A stretch of DNA of 64,000 nucleotides from Isoetes taiwanensis (GCA_021234155.1 JAJEKV010000001.1:29466177-29530176); one strand, 5' to 3'; counted from the stretch's first letter, positions 1-11,540 are shown. The notes: generated from the letters alone by a model not told the origin. Program-made: numbers and translations.

Positions 1-400
1 AGCCCATGCGACTTGACCCCCTCATTTGCGATGTCCTGCGGCTTCATGAAGTAGCCCAGCCCGCTGGTCGGATGACGGCAGTCACTCGCTTTGTGAGCGA
101 TTTGCTCCCTGCTATGTGGCATTTTTGACTTGATAATTTGCAATGGCCTTTCCACGGTGGCCCGATTCATAAGTGCACATGCGCACGGGACAATCGGGGG
201 AGGGTCTAGTGTGGTGGACTATGTGCTTGTAGTTGCGCAAGATATGCATCTCATCGATGTCGTTTAGGGTGGGCACAGACGGTCGGGATGAGGAGGTCGA
301 CTCGAGATCACCTCCCACTTTATTTGGACCTGGTTTGGCGAGCCGCCCGAGAACCCCCACTACCCGACCCCTCGCTGAGTCCACCGGTTGAGACTTCGAT
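1..400 (+). pseudogene. LINE A endonuclease remnant (APE type)
   Basis: Base-level similarity to the intact endonuclease frame at 40641-41327 identifies this stretch as the C-terminal half of an apurinic-type endonuclease, which nicks target DNA to start target-primed reverse transcription. The part corresponding to the final D-H-L-P-L motif lies near 300-330. Several small deletions break the frame, so no functional product is possible. Open frames on the opposite strand here are by-products of high GC content. Confidence 0.7.
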
Positions 401-929
401 TATGGCGAGGAGAGGACTTCTGCCAAGATGCTCATGGGCCCCCCCGGTAATTCTGCAGACCTCCACACTAGAGCAGTGAGCCGGACCGGTGACTTCGCTA
501 TTACGGGATGCGGCGGGCGGGTGCTTTGGCGGACCCCAGCGCGTCGCTCGAGTCGACAACATTCCCTCGTAACCCGATGGTTTGATGCGGTGTAAAAAAC
601 ATAGCGGCGGCTCCGTCACGATTCGGATCGGTACGGCTTGCGAGGCCACCACCGCGATCTGGCGCCCATCCCGAAGGACACAAAGCGGTACCTTGCCAAG
701 CATCGGGGAGATGTTGACTCTTTGGACACTCATCCTCCGAACCTTTTGGGCGAGAGTGCTTGAAGGCCAGCCCAGCCCTACGGGGACATCACACTTTCGA
801 GGCGATGGGAACAGTGCTTACTGCGGCGACTCTATGACCCGCCCGGGGGCAGCCAGACGCCCATACCCCGGGGATGGCCCCCATTGGTTTCGTGGGCGAG
901 GATGTTGAGGAGGGCCTGCGAACGGCTAG

Positions 930-2430
930 CTAATGGGAAGGCGGTGACCTCGATGGTATGCAAGCCGAAGTTACTCAAGTGGGGCGGGGCGGCCGCTTGT
1001 GCCGGTCCTCACTACCACTGTTCAGCGAGCATTGCGGGGAGGGTTTCCCCGACAATGGACCCAAGCGAGGTTGTTCCCATTCACAAAGGCGGGCGACCCA
1101 CTTGTCCGGCCAATTACGGACGATCATGGTCGATTCATATTTGCCAAAGCTGTTATTTGGCATTCTCGGCGGCGGTTGACCAGGCGAGGCGCGGATGTGC
1201 GAGCCCTCACACAGCGGGCTTTTCGACCCCCCGCCACTCAACGATTGACCATATCTTTCTGGCTGCGGGCGATTGAAGACAACCGGAATCATCGGCTGGA
1301 CTTGTATTCTGCTTTGTGGACTTCGCAAAGGCTTTTGATCTGTCCCCCGGGGAAAAGGCGTGGGCTAGGCTGCGTCAAGCTGGGGCTCCATTTTCGCGAG
1401 AATGCCATATCTGAGTTGTATGAGAGTTGTTTTGGCGGGATGCGTAGAAGACGGGCCAAGCATTCACCCGATGTATCGGGTCCGGCGGGGGTTGCCCCTC
1501 GCCAACACTTTTGGCCTCTACATTGTCGGTTAGAGCCCCGGCTTCGCGAGCATGGGGGGATGGCATCGACTTTTGCACGGGTCATCCGCCGGCTCATCTA
1601 TCGCGGGCGATGTTGGCCTTTGGCCCACACCCGAAGCTATGCGGTCTCACTGGATGCCCTAGACACATTTTGTCGGGTCTCTACGACATTGGCGTCAATC
1701 GACCAAGACCGGGGTGGTTCTCATATCCTCTTCACGTCACCCCATGCCTCCCGCACTCACATATCGGGGGCCGACTGTGGGCGTCCAGCCCACCTACAAG
1801 TACCTAGGGGTGGAGTTCCCCTCTTAAGCTCTGGTTTGGGGGCGTCTATCCGCTATGGTGGTGACAGCAGTAGGGAAAGCGCTTTGTGCCATGCTGAACT
1901 TGAGCCACCAGCAGAGCTATATGATTGGGGCCATCGATCACATCTGTTAGGGCACCGGTCGAGCATGTCCTTTCCAGACGGGTCGAGGTTTGGGGCCCGG
2001 TCGTCTCTTTGGCGACCTGGAATGACTTGGAGCAGGTGTGAAGGCATTTTTGGCACGGGCACTTGGGGTGAAACCTTGAGCCCCTATCGACTGCTGCAGA
2101 AACCGGATTCTTGCCACTTATTGGGCAGACCCTTGATAGACACATCGTCTATTTTGAAAGTGGTTACTATGGGTGATGCTCGGCCTCCGACCGGCTTAAT
2201 CGTGGCCATGAGTCCATGGCGGCTTAGGGCTGTTGGAGGGGTAAAGAGATCGGTGGTTCGCCAGATGGAACGTCGCGAGAACACGATGATGCGTCATACC
2301 GGGCGCGTGGCCGATCGTGGCGTACTGCGGGAGTACCTAGATGCTTGTTTCCTTGGCAAGCTCTGGGACCCCATTGCTCTAGAGCAGGTCAAAATGGCCC
2401 ATTACAAGGAGCACATCAACCCGTGTTAGC
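930..2430 (+). pseudogene. LINE A reverse transcriptase pseudogene
   Basis: Translating in shifting frames shows RT blocks in order: a proline/histidine/lysine block near 1070-1100, an AGFRP-x-x-STIDHI block near 1215-1260, an FVDFAKAFD-like block near 1310-1340 and a thumb region after 1790. Each block is in a different frame, so at least four frameshifts are present. A 476-codon frame at 999-2429 is open by chance because of GC richness and follows the true frame only towards its 3' end. The RT would copy the element RNA at a nicked chromosomal site. Clearly inactive. Confidence 0.75.
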
Positions 2431-2479
2431 CGGGGCCCACAGCTCTACGTGTTCCCGGTGCCCTGAAAAAGCCAGACTC

Positions 2480-2785
2480 ATTGCCTCCATTCGCCGCAGG
2501 TGCCCACCATCTTCGTGATCGAGGCAGGCGGGTGGATTGGGGAGCCCCCGGGCCAGACGGGCTCTGTCGAGTCTTTGTCAAACGGGTGCCATTGAGGATG
2601 AGTCTCACACTTTCGAGTTGCCCGGCGTTGGTCGGTCCGGGCCGGATCGCTCCCTTAGTAATGCGGAGGGGCGTGCCCTTGCATTTCTTGATGAACACAC
2701 CGTCGATGCGTGCCACGGGGTCATACATCCAGAGGTCTCTTGGACTCCGCGAGGTCACCTTTGCCCCCACGGTTGTCCGTGACTA
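2480..2785 (+). pseudogene. LINE A C-terminal zinc-knuckle-like segment
   Basis: The frame ending near 2784 carries a C-x-x-C followed by E-D-E-S-H-T-F, the arrangement seen at the C-terminus of many non-LTR RT proteins (CX2C, then a histidine and a further cysteine). A homologous segment is present on the minus strand near 38243-38640. The last cysteine of the knuckle is not preserved here, so the motif is decayed. The 3' untranslated part runs from about 2785 to 3000. Confidence 0.55.
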
Positions 2786-3000
2786 GGCACTCACGGGGGT
2801 GGTGCATGATTTGTATATATTGGGATGTTTCGCATTTTATATGATTAGCCGCAGTTTGTCGGCCGGGCCGATTCTTTGCCGCGGTTTTTCCCTCGAAAAC
2901 CCTTTGGGGCGGGGGTTTTTTAATCCGGGCAGTAATCCGCTTGCTGCGTTTTTGTATTGGGTCCCATAGACCGATTGGTCTCCGTGGACGATAAAAGTAC

Positions 3001-3020
3001 CTTCCTTCCTTCCTTCCTTC
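3001..3020 (+). repeat. (CTTC)n tail of LINE A
   Basis: Five CTTC units follow a conserved GATAAAAGTAC end. The inverted copy at about 38037-38060 ends in the complementary (AAGG)n after the same sequence, so the microsatellite is the 3' tail of the family and not a chance repeat. Confidence 0.85.
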
Positions 3021-4627
3021 TATGGAATGATCTGAAACGTGACCTCCAAAGATGTTTTTGCATCACGAATCCAATGGAATAGACGCATCAAATTCTGTAT
3101 TGTAGTTTGTAAGATATTAGGCTTTTACGGTAAAATATCAGAAATCGTTTTTTGGCCTCTTGCGGTGAAAATACTCAATGGATTTAACTGAAACTTGGTG
3201 TCCTAGGACGTTTTTGTACTATGAATCCATAGGAACTGACGGCAATCCATTTCGTCAAGTAGTTTATGAGATATTGGCTTCTACTCTATGGCAACCTTGA
3301 TCGAATTTTTCATGATTGTGCTCAAAATATGCACAGGTAGAAGCTGCAATTTCATAAGGATTCTTAGTTTTGGATGCCGATTCCAATGAGCTAGCTTGCT
3401 GTATTTGGTGAAGTAGATCAAATGCCACAAATGGAGTGTCGCTGCTGTTACGAAGCATCGGGCTCATATCAAGAAATTTTAGCCGTTGATTGATTTTGAC
3501 GGTCCTAATGGTCCAGGTCTTCTCATAGTGTCCATTTATTTACGTGCTTAATATGTGCTTCGCCAAAAATTGTACCCCACTAGCAATTTTGTACCCAATA
3601 TCCATTTGGCATAAAAAAGGTCTTCTTTTGACCCTCAAATATCATTCCTTGGAACTCGTGCCACATTTGAAAATTAAAAAAAAACAAAATTCCTATCTAC
3701 TCCTCCCCAAAACTTGGTACCTTTGGAAGTGTGTGGCGGCAATGGGCCGAATCCCACGTGGAAATAACATGTGAATTTAATAATTCACCTGAATTATCCT
3801 AAGTATACCTTCAGCTATTTTTTGGGATCGAGCCTGTGGGATATCTCATCAAGAAAACTTTGAACCCTAAAAACTCTAAATGCCAAGAACTGCCTTTTTT
3901 GTTGGATCTTGCTTGTTTGGCCTTCCGTTCTGCTTCCCGCTGAGCATGACTTTCTCTTGCCAGATGGAGATTAATTCTTATGTTCATCTTAGCACGGTAT
4001 CGGTCACGATGGGTCGCCATCTCCTGCTCGATGGGCCATAGAAGCGCGGGAATGAAGTAAATGGGGATGTCCTCCCACACAAACTTCTGGCAGATATCAT
4101 CATAGGAGTGTAGAGACATGATAAAGCAGTCCCCTTCTATGATGCAGTCCCCGCTTCCCAGATAGAGGTATTGGATGCCCCTAACTTTGAGATCCCTTTT
4201 CGGTCTTCTTGGGTGTCTGCTACAGTTGCCAATTCCATGATCTGCTGCGCTTCCAGCCTTCGAGCTCGTCAACACCAACGGCCTCAGTCTATGAAGGGTG
4301 ATATCTGGTAAGAGTCAGGACTTGATCTGGCTGCTGCACAAGTGGCTAGCTTTCACCCATAGCGTTAAGCTTGCAAAAATTGTTCCGTGAGGTGGAACAC
4401 GTGATAGTATATTTGGAATCCCATGGTAAAGCGGAGGGCTAGCTGGTCAAAGATGATATCTCCATATCCCTGACCAAGTTAAACCCTAGCTCTGCAAAAA
4501 AGTTGTGGTACCATACAAGTAGCATAGCTCTGGGTTTGCTAGCTGAGGAGAGGGTAGACGCCAAGGAAGGAGTTAGGGCGGCGCCCGACTATGGCATAGG
4601 TCTAGGGTGATCAGCTGTGACAATTGT
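3021..4627. other. Unassigned AT-rich stretch
   Basis: No recognisable gene or element. A 155-codon minus-strand frame (3811-4278) is open, with a basic Arg/Lys/Glu-rich C-terminal third and no domain I recognise. It lacks any supporting context and could be chance or an old transposon remnant. Confidence 0.3.
3811..4278 (-). CDS. Hypothetical 155-residue open frame, unsupported
   Basis: I do not recognise this frame. It starts with Met-Val-Leu, has an aromatic middle and a charged C-terminal segment. No signal peptide or membrane segment is obvious. Codon use cannot be judged from one short frame, and no promoter or splice context supports it. I list it only because it is the longest open frame in this 1.6-kb gap. 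Confidence 0.15.
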   Translation of the reverse strand: MVLTSSKAGSAADHGIGNCSRHPRRPKRDLKVRGIQYLYLGSGDCIIEGDCFIMSLHSYDDICQKFVWEDIPIYFIPALLWPIEQEMATHRDRYRAKMNIRINLHLARESHAQREAERKAKQARSNKKGSSWHLEFLGFKVFLMRYPTGSIPKNS

Positions 4628-6719
4628 CGGCTATGGCGAGGTGCGCCGTGATGTGGGGTTTCCAATCATTCGATTTGTGTGGCAGATTGCGATGAGAAAG
4701 GATCATGGTAACCAAGAACTTTCGCTTTTCACCAATTTTGAAGAAGGAGATAAATGATAAAAAAAAAGGGGAGTGGGCAAAAGCACGAAACAATGTATAA
4801 AGAAAGCTTGAAAATAAAAATGAAGATTGAAAATGTGTGCAAGATGGAAAGATGTAAAGAAGGTGAGGAAAAGAAAAAAAATAAAATAACAATTTTTATG
4901 GAAGATAGGTGGACCACTTTTATTCAAAGAGGATAAACACAAAAAACTCTCTAAAAGAGTGTTACCCAGGTCACAATGGGGGAAGAGGCTCTCACCACCC
5001 TTCCCTGGGCCCGCCACTACCCACTCTCCATGGGACTTTCATGAGCCAAAGAGGAGGAGAACAAGCCCTCTCAAGATATTTATAATTTTTTTTTCACAAA
5101 TCTCGGCTATCCACTTGGCATGATCTTGGCCCTTCTTTTTGACACCTCATCATTCTTGTCGTTTTTGTCTTCTTCTCCTTCATAACCAAATTTTTCTTCT
5201 TGCTTAACAACTAACACAACTTAATATGGGCCCTTGGATTCTAACAACAAGCACAAATGGATCTGGGCCCTTGATCTTCTCCCCCTCTTTATGTGACGTT
5301 CCACATATTTATACGCCTTTTGGGTATAAATACATGACACGTCACTATGAATAATTAATGGTGCATTAATTATTCATAAGGTAAGGGTAGGTACATTAAT
5401 CATTAATTATTAAGGTGGAAACTTAACCCTAAACCCTAATTCGAATTTAGGGCTTAACCTAATATTAAAAAGGGTTAAAATATTAAATTAGTTAATAATA
5501 ACAATCTAGAGTTGCCACCTGGCTCAAATCGATTGGGCAAGGTAGGCTTGCTAATTTGGGACATCCAAATTGGGGCTTCCATCCCAATTTGCCCCAATTT
5601 GAATTGGGGGGATATTGGTGGGGATGGAGCTGCTATTCAACCTTGTTCCAGCCAGCTATGAGAGATAGCTAGGGAGATAGCTAAAGAGAACTAGAGAGAT
5701 AGCTATGATACTGGTTAGTTTTAGCATAGCTTGTGTTCTTCTGACTCTTGTTTGAGATGTTGGATTAAAGGGGGTAGAGACCTAAAGGCTATCTAGAATT
5801 AGTGATGCTCCTAGCTAGAACCCCTTAAATCCCATTAAATGCGGCCTGTGCACAAGAGCCCTCATGGCTGTCGATGGTATGGTGTGGCTGAGCACAAGGA
5901 TCATTGAAGTGGGGGTGGGACCTTGTCTAGCATGGCTACAAGGCCCCCTACTGTGGCTAGGTCTATAGTCGGTCATTGCGTATGGGCCGGGAATGGATCT
6001 GACACCCCCTGGGTCGCAGGATACGTGCCTATAGGGACGTCTTGGGCTCGATAGGCATGCCGGGGCGGCCTATGGATTTTCCTTTCCTGCCTCATCGGAC
6101 CAGGGAGATGTAACCTGGAGTAGTCTCATAGGGTGATTCCATGAGATTACGTCTCCGGAAGGCTACATGTCATAGCATGTTTCAGCCTACCTGCAAAGTG
6201 TGCACAAGAGGGGCGGATGGAGTGGACAACCATAGCCATTGTTCTATGCCAGCCAACGCCATGTTATACCTCTGCCTGTTGTTATCCGGAGGCCTTGACC
6301 GTCAGTCGACCCCTTGAGTCTGAGCCCGGGGTAGAAGCCTTATTTATGGTGCATTTCCTTTGTTATGTTGGTATTTTGTTGTATTCGTATTGATGATGAT
6401 GGCCCACGTTTCGTGGTGGTATATTATTTATTTTTATTGTTGTCTGGTGCTAACGTGTATGTACGCTTCCGCTATATAGCATTCCCATAAAAGGTGTGGG
6501 ACGAATGACACTTCTGTGTCCTTCACCCGGACACTTGCCCATCACAAGTGGTCCGAGTCAGACAGAGGGCCTTTCTGTGGTGATGGAGTCGCCATGGGAG
6601 GGGAATTTCCCGTATTTTTATGATGGGAGCATCGTATAGGTCCGGGGAGCGTCACACTTTAGACCTTTAGAGTGCAATTCTTATATGTTGATCGAAATTT
6701 ATCAAAAATTCGGTCAATA
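4628..6719 (-). mobile_element. LTR (copia-like family), split by a solo LTR
   Basis: The segments 4628-5286 and 6662-6719 together match the LTR at 16981-17701: the block around 4667-5060 aligns with 17053-17470, and the block after 6660 (GAGTGCAATTC, then AAAAATTCGGTCAA) aligns with 17650-17700. The intervening 1.37 kb is absent from the second copy, which makes that copy the empty site for the inserted element at 5292-6656. Read on the minus strand the LTR begins near a TTGACCGAATTTTT end. No primer-binding site adjoins this copy, so it is probably itself a solo LTR or fragment. Confidence 0.65.
5292..6656 (+). mobile_element. Solo LTR (TGTGACG...CGTCACA) with 5-bp target duplication
   Basis: The 1365-bp segment starts TGTGACGTTCC and ends GGAGCGTCACA, a TG...CA pair with inverted ends. 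It is flanked on both sides by CTTTA (5287-5291 and 6657-6661), a perfect 5-bp target duplication. No coding sequence is inside, so it is a solo LTR left by LTR-LTR recombination. Its first 470 bp match, in reverse, the sequence ending at 18433. The host sequence is an unrelated LTR family whose second copy at 16981-17701 lacks the insertion. Strand is arbitrary. Confidence 0.85.
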
Positions 6720-7189
6720 TCACACCCAAACAAAAAGATGTGGTCGGTCACTTTTCACATTTATAGTACAATGAGTTAGTCTTCTTTAGCACAAACAAGA
6801 GCTAACCGGGGGTTTTACGGCAGATCCTACTAAACTTATTAAGAAAATGGGGGTTTTAATGACCAACCTATTAAAAACGATAATAGTTTAGAGTTTTCAA
6901 GATGTATTCCAACACCAAAATATAGTGATGATCATAACGATATGTGCCTTAAAAATGATATTAGAAAAGAAATGATTGGGTAGGGCATAAACGCATAGGG
7001 GCTTTATAATAAAAAATATTGGGGCATGATACAAAAAAATGTCTCAAGGGGCAAAAGATATGAAGCAATATTGGGATATGAATGGTGGGAAAGATCAATA
7101 GTAGAATATAATAGAATAGAATAGAATTGTTTTTATCATGAGAAAGGCGAAAAATAATGGGTGGGCATTAAAAATAAAAAGTGGATAGG
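6720..7189. other. AT-rich spacer, nothing recognised
   Basis: Low-complexity AT-rich DNA between the interrupted LTR and the MITE. I see no coding frame, RNA gene or element end here. Confidence 0.4.
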
Positions 7190-7200
7190 CCATAAATGAC

Positions 7201-7634
7201 GGCTTAGGATAGACTTACCCTGGTTTGGGTTGATCCTGCCCTCTAGGATCCCTAAATGGGATCCCCTCCTCTGGGATCCCATAGTTAACTGCACAGTTAA
7301 TGCCTTATTGCACAGTTTTGGCTGTTTTTTTGGTCGGATCAGAGCAAGGCCAGTGCAGCGGCGCTCGCCCTACTTCTTCCTCTGCATCTACCTGTTCCTC
7401 TTGCCCTCCCGATTCTGAGCAGCTACGAACCGATCTGATGCAATTCGGTGCCGGATCGAGGAAGAAAAATCCCACAACAAGTTTGTCCCAAAAATCCCTA
7501 TAAGGGCCAGGATTTTTGCGCAGTAACTGTGCAGTAACTGGGGATCCCGTCCTCCGAGATCACACCTCTTAGGAATCCCGTCCTCCAGTATCACCCCTCT
7601 GGGATCCTCGAAACCAGGGTAAGACTATCCCGCA
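7201..7634. mobile_element. Mutator-like MITE with 11-bp target duplication
   Basis: The element has inverted ends (GGATAGACTTACCCTGGTTT near 7208 against AAACCAGGGTAAGACTATCC ending at 7630; one mismatch over about 20 bp). Further inward, repeated GGATCC-containing blocks also pair. It is flanked by the 11-bp direct repeat CCATAAATGAC (7190-7200 and 7635-7645). Long terminal inverted repeats with a 9-11-bp duplication are the hallmark of Mutator-like elements. At 434 bp with no transposase it would be non-autonomous, moved by an enzyme encoded elsewhere. The inner boundary could be a few bases off. Confidence 0.75.
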
Positions 7635-7645
7635 CCATAAATGAC

Positions 7646-9269
7646 AATCAAGAATAAAAAGATAAGAAAAAGTAACGTGGAGTTAAATATAGAGAAAGGA
7701 AAAGAAAAAGGAATTGTTGAAAAAAACAAAAAATTAGACGTGGCAAAAGAAATGACAAAAATGGTTGAACAAAAAGCAAACGTGGTAAGAAAAGAGAAGA
7801 GGGAAATATTTTTTTTCTGCTTTCTGTTGGTCATGGGTGGCAGCGAACAGGAGGCTGTCTGCTTCTGTATAAACTGCTCTTGAAATCTTGCTTTCATTTC
7901 AAAATCATTTGTCCTACCTATTTTGAAAAGAACTTGATGATCAACCGAAGCATTCTAAAGCAAAATATATGTTCATGCTACAGATTTTATAGATGGCTTC
8001 AGAAAACATTTGGGGTTTCAAAGGCATAACATAAAGAAAAGGAAGGATAAGAAATGGTTTGAGAATATTATGACAAATAAAATAGAACTCAAGAGATGGA
8101 TCTACGAATAGATATGCAGAGCTAAGGCATAATATATGTTTAGAATGTGTAGAATACTGTGACAAAAGAAAGGGAAAAAATGCATAGGCTCACCTTCTAT
8201 TCAGTTTGATCAATAATTCCATGTGATACAGAAACCCTGATATTTAGATCAATGATTGCATAAAAACCTGAATATTTGCGCTCCTGAAGTCATGGAATGC
8301 CGTTATTAGCTCCAAGGATCGATTTTTCCAAGCCAATACCAAGCCAAACTTGTTTGAAAAAGCCATAACATTTTAGTTCCAGATTATATGCCGCTTCAAT
8401 ATAAGGCAAACCCTTCCATTTTTGTTGCCTTCATGCACATCCTTAGGAATCAAAACGCTGCCAGCAGGTAAAGCTCCAGACCTATGTCAAGCCTATCTGA
8501 CTCAATAAGCATGGCCAGAGCATAAAACCTACTCTAAGCTGCACCATGGAGCAAATCGGCCAGCTCCAACTGCCATAGTTATTTTGTATCAACAGATGAC
8601 AGATCACGGATTTGGCAAAAGGCATGACAAGCTATTTGCATATAATCATTGGGCAAAGATCAAACCTTTGTCCCAGATCGAAAAGCTGCATGTAGGAAAC
8701 TCGGTAAAGCTATTTAAGGCAAAATACAATTTGGCAATGCCATAATCGACAGGAGATGACTCCATACATGACTCCATACAACTGTATTTCGCTCCATTAT
8801 CTGCCTGGAAACCAAGTTGAGTTACTTCCTTTGTTTTACCAGAGTTGAAAATAATGTTGCAAGGATTTTTAGATTGCTTCTTTGCTACAAGATAACAACA
8901 GCATTAAGTTTACAACCACAAAGCAAACAAAGAAGAGATAAAGGAAGAAAGGGCATTTGCTTAAGGCTAGTGCTTAGAAAGGTTAATAGAACCCTAAGCT
9001 ATGATCTTTTGTTTTCTCTGTATTGATTATTTTCACAGTAGTAATCAAACTGAGGGATTATGCTAACCTGGTCACTTAGAGAAAAACACATACAGCGTGT
9101 TGCATTGTCTTATATATGGTCCTCTTCTTTTTGCAAAATACAAATATACAAGAGACCTTCCTAAAGAGGGGACTCTTCATGCATGAGCCTCTACGAAAGG
9201 AAAGCTTCTGTCTCAAGAAGGAAATGGTGGATGCATGTATTCTCAGATTTGGTGCGGCAATAAAGACTC
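7646..9269. other. Unassigned AT-rich stretch
   Basis: Short open frames only, none with a recognisable domain. I see no element ends, tRNA or repeat here. Confidence 0.4.
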
Positions 9270-9586
9270 TTAGGTAAACCATATGGTTTTGGTTGTAAGC
9301 TTTTGGATGAAGAAGAAGAATTTGCGAGCTAAGGGACAGGCTGGTTTCAGACCTAAGAGGTCTACAATAGATCATTTAGTGACACTCAGAGCCATTATGG
9401 ATGCAGTCAAAGGTAAGAAAAAACCTTTATACTTGATCTTTGTGGATTTTAGTAAAGCTTTTGACTTGGTGCCTAGAGAGCACTTGTGGGAAAGAATGAA
9501 ACAGCTAAACATCCCAGTGGAATATCGTGATGCAACAAAAAGAATATACGAGAAGGTAATTGTGGAGCTGTCTTTTTCTCTTAATA
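9270..9586 (+). pseudogene. LINE (family C) reverse transcriptase, 5' half
   Basis: The frame reads through the classical RT fingers/palm blocks: QAGFRPKRSTIDH near 9337, then FVDFSKAFDLVPREHLW near 9441, which contains the first catalytic aspartate (F-x-D-F-x-K-A-F-D). It stops abruptly at 9586, where a Helitron 3' end begins. RT homology resumes at 14967 with the next blocks in order, so this is one gene split by an insertion. The LINE resembles family A in these motifs but is not GC-rich, so it is a relative and not the same family. Confidence 0.85.
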
Positions 9587-9597
9587 CTAGTAATGGT

Positions 9598-9614
9598 GCC
9601 CAGCGTTGCTGGGC
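9598..9614 (-). other. Helitron 3' hairpin (outer)
   Basis: A perfect 7-bp stem with a 3-nt loop lies 7 nt inside the terminal CTAG (9587-9590). In Helitrons this hairpin is the rolling-circle termination signal. A weaker cousin (one mismatch) is at 9691-9709. Confidence 0.75.
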
Positions 9615-9734
9615 ATAAGTTGAGAACATGTGTGGACGAAAACATGTTCAGCTTAGATTCCTTTTGATAAATCTAACATAATAGAAACTAAGCCCAGCAT
9701 TGCTGAGCTTTAAGAGGTTTTTGTGCACTGGACA

Positions 9735-11402
9735 CCCTTCCTCTTCCCTTTGTCTTTTTCTTTATCCTGTATTTTCCTTTTTCCTCGTTTTTCTATATAC
9801 TTTTCCTTTTTTTTTTCTCATTTTCCTACACGTCTTATTTTTCCCTTCTCTCTTTTTTTCCTTTTTTTACCCCCTTCTCCCTTCTCTTCCCTTCCGTTTC
9901 CCCTTTCCCTTTTTCCCTTCCCTTTTTTTCTGACGGACTTTTTCCCTTCCCTTTCATCCTTTGCCCGCCCTTCCCATTTTTCCATTTTCTTTTTTCTTTT
10001 CTTTTTCACTTCCTCTTTTCCCATGCCCTTTTTTCATTCTCTTTTTCCCATATTTTCATGTGCCTCTTTTCTTTCTTTCCCCATCCTCTTCCTCTTTATC
10101 CTTTCCTTTTTCCGATTCTCTTTTCCCATTTCCCTCTCCCCTTTTTCTCGTGCCCATTTTCCCTTCCCTTCCCCCCTTTCCGCCTTCTTTTTCCTTCTCT
10201 TTCCATTCTTTCACCCCACTTCTTTTTCATTTTCTCTTTCCCTATGCCTCTTCCTATTCCTTTTTCTCTACCTTTTTTATGTGAACCCTTTTCTCCTTTC
10301 CCCACCCTCTCCCCCTTTTCCCTTTTTCATTTTCCCCTTTCCTCTTTTTCTTTTTTCTTTTTTCCCATGCTCGTTTTCCCCTTTCCTCACCCTTTCCCTC
10401 TTCCCTTTTTTCCGTGCCCTTTTCCCCTTCCTCTTCCTCTTTTTCAATTCCTTGCTCCTCGCCCTTCTCCTGTAGCCCTTTTCCCCTCCTTTTCTGACCC
10501 TTTCTCTCTTTTCCTTTTCTCGACCTTTTTTCTTTCCCTTTTCCTGATGAATTTTTTCCTTTCTGTTTTTCTCCTTTCTCGATTCTTTCCCTCTTCCTCT
10601 TTTACCCGTGCCATTTTCCCCTTTCCTTCACCCTTTCTCCCTTCCTTTCCTTTTCCCATGCCCTTCCCACATTTTTTTCTCTCTCCTTTTTTCTATGCTT
10701 GTTTACCTTTTCCCCCCACCCTTTCCCTCTTCCCCCCTTTTTTGTTTTCCATGTCCTTTTTTCCACTTTTTTTTTTTTTTTCTCGTGCCCTTTCCCCTTC
10801 CCTTTTCTTATTTCCCTCTGCCCTTTTTTAATGCTCTTTTTCCACGTTCTATTTCCTCCTTTGCACCTCCCTTTTTCTTTCTCCTTTCACTGCCCCTTGT
10901 TCCTTTTCCTTTTCCCCATCCTTTTCTTGTTCCCCATTTTCCCTGTCCTTTTCCTCATTTTCCCAACCTCTCACTCATTTCCTTTTCTCGGTGCCCCTTT
11001 TCCCCTTCTCTTCCCTTTTCCTCTCTTTTTTCCTTTCCCGTGCCATTTTTCCCTTCCCTTTTCTTTTTTCCACGCCCTTTCCCTTTTTCTCCCCTTTTTC
11101 CCTTTTCCTTTTCCCATGGCTTTTTTTTCCTTCCTTTTCCCATTCTTCACCCCCTTCCCCATTCTTTCCCCTTTTCCCATGCCATTTCCCCTTCCCTTTT
11201 CCCCTTTACATATTTGCCTTGTCCTCGTGCCCTTTACTAAGGTTCCCTTCCCCCATCCCTTTTGATTTTTTCTTTCCCTTTCCCTTTTCCCATACATTTT
11301 TCTCTTCTCTTATCTCCACCCCTTTCTCATTTTCCTTTCCCCCCTGCCTTTTTGCCCCTTCCTCCTCCCTTTTCCTCCCCCCCCCCCCCCCTTACCCTTT
11401 CC
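9735..11402. repeat. 1.67-kb polypyrimidine minisatellite
   Basis: The + strand is almost all C and T, with rare purines concentrated in recurring CCCATGCCC or CCCGTGCC words (for example near 10018, 10607, 10657, 10990, 11038 and 11180). This looks like a heavily degenerated tandem array, spacing roughly 40-200 bases. Several long frames open through it (250, 257, 210 codons), all Phe/Pro/Leu/Ser-only; these are artefacts of composition. The tract lies about 150 bp from the Helitron 3' end. Such homopurine-homopyrimidine DNA can form triplex (H-DNA) structures. Confidence 0.85.
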
Positions 11403-11540
11403 CCATAAGAGATCAAAACATGACCACCAATCATGGTGGTAGGAAGTTGTGCGAGAAATCTTGGCCTTTGGATGCATCTAGATGATCTCATCCATTCACA
11501 TTAGGGCTTGATCCAATCCAAGAATTACGGTATAACATTA

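Larger units (their letters stand above)
1..3020 (+). mobile_element. GC-rich LINE (family A), 3' portion, decayed
   Basis: This is the 3' part of a non-LTR retrotransposon cut by the window edge. It aligns by eye with the inverted copy at 38037-41130, including the last 200 bases before the (CTTC)n tail. In order it holds an endonuclease remnant, a reverse transcriptase and a C-terminal zinc-knuckle-like region, all broken by frameshifts and stops. It is clearly more GC-rich than the AT-rich DNA after 3020. The tail is a CTTC microsatellite and not poly(A), unlike typical plant L1. The clade is not resolved. No target duplication can be tested because the 5' end lies outside the window. Confidence 0.85.

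Noticed and set aside
999-2429. A 476-codon frame on the + strand as an intact LINE protein
   Set aside because: RT motifs occur in other frames at the same place; the frame is open through GC richness and mixes true and false segments.
4754-5017. Short Lys- or Phe-rich frames on both strands
   Set aside because: Fall in an A-rich part of a repeated LTR; the second copy at 17100-17400 breaks them differently.
9691-9709. A third Helitron 3' end
   Set aside because: The hairpin has a mismatch and no CTRR end at the right distance; it may be a decayed remnant only.
9700-11485. Long open frames (up to 257 codons) on both strands
   Set aside because: Products contain almost only Phe, Pro, Leu and Ser (or Lys, Glu, Gly on the other strand). 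They arise from the polypyrimidine tract.
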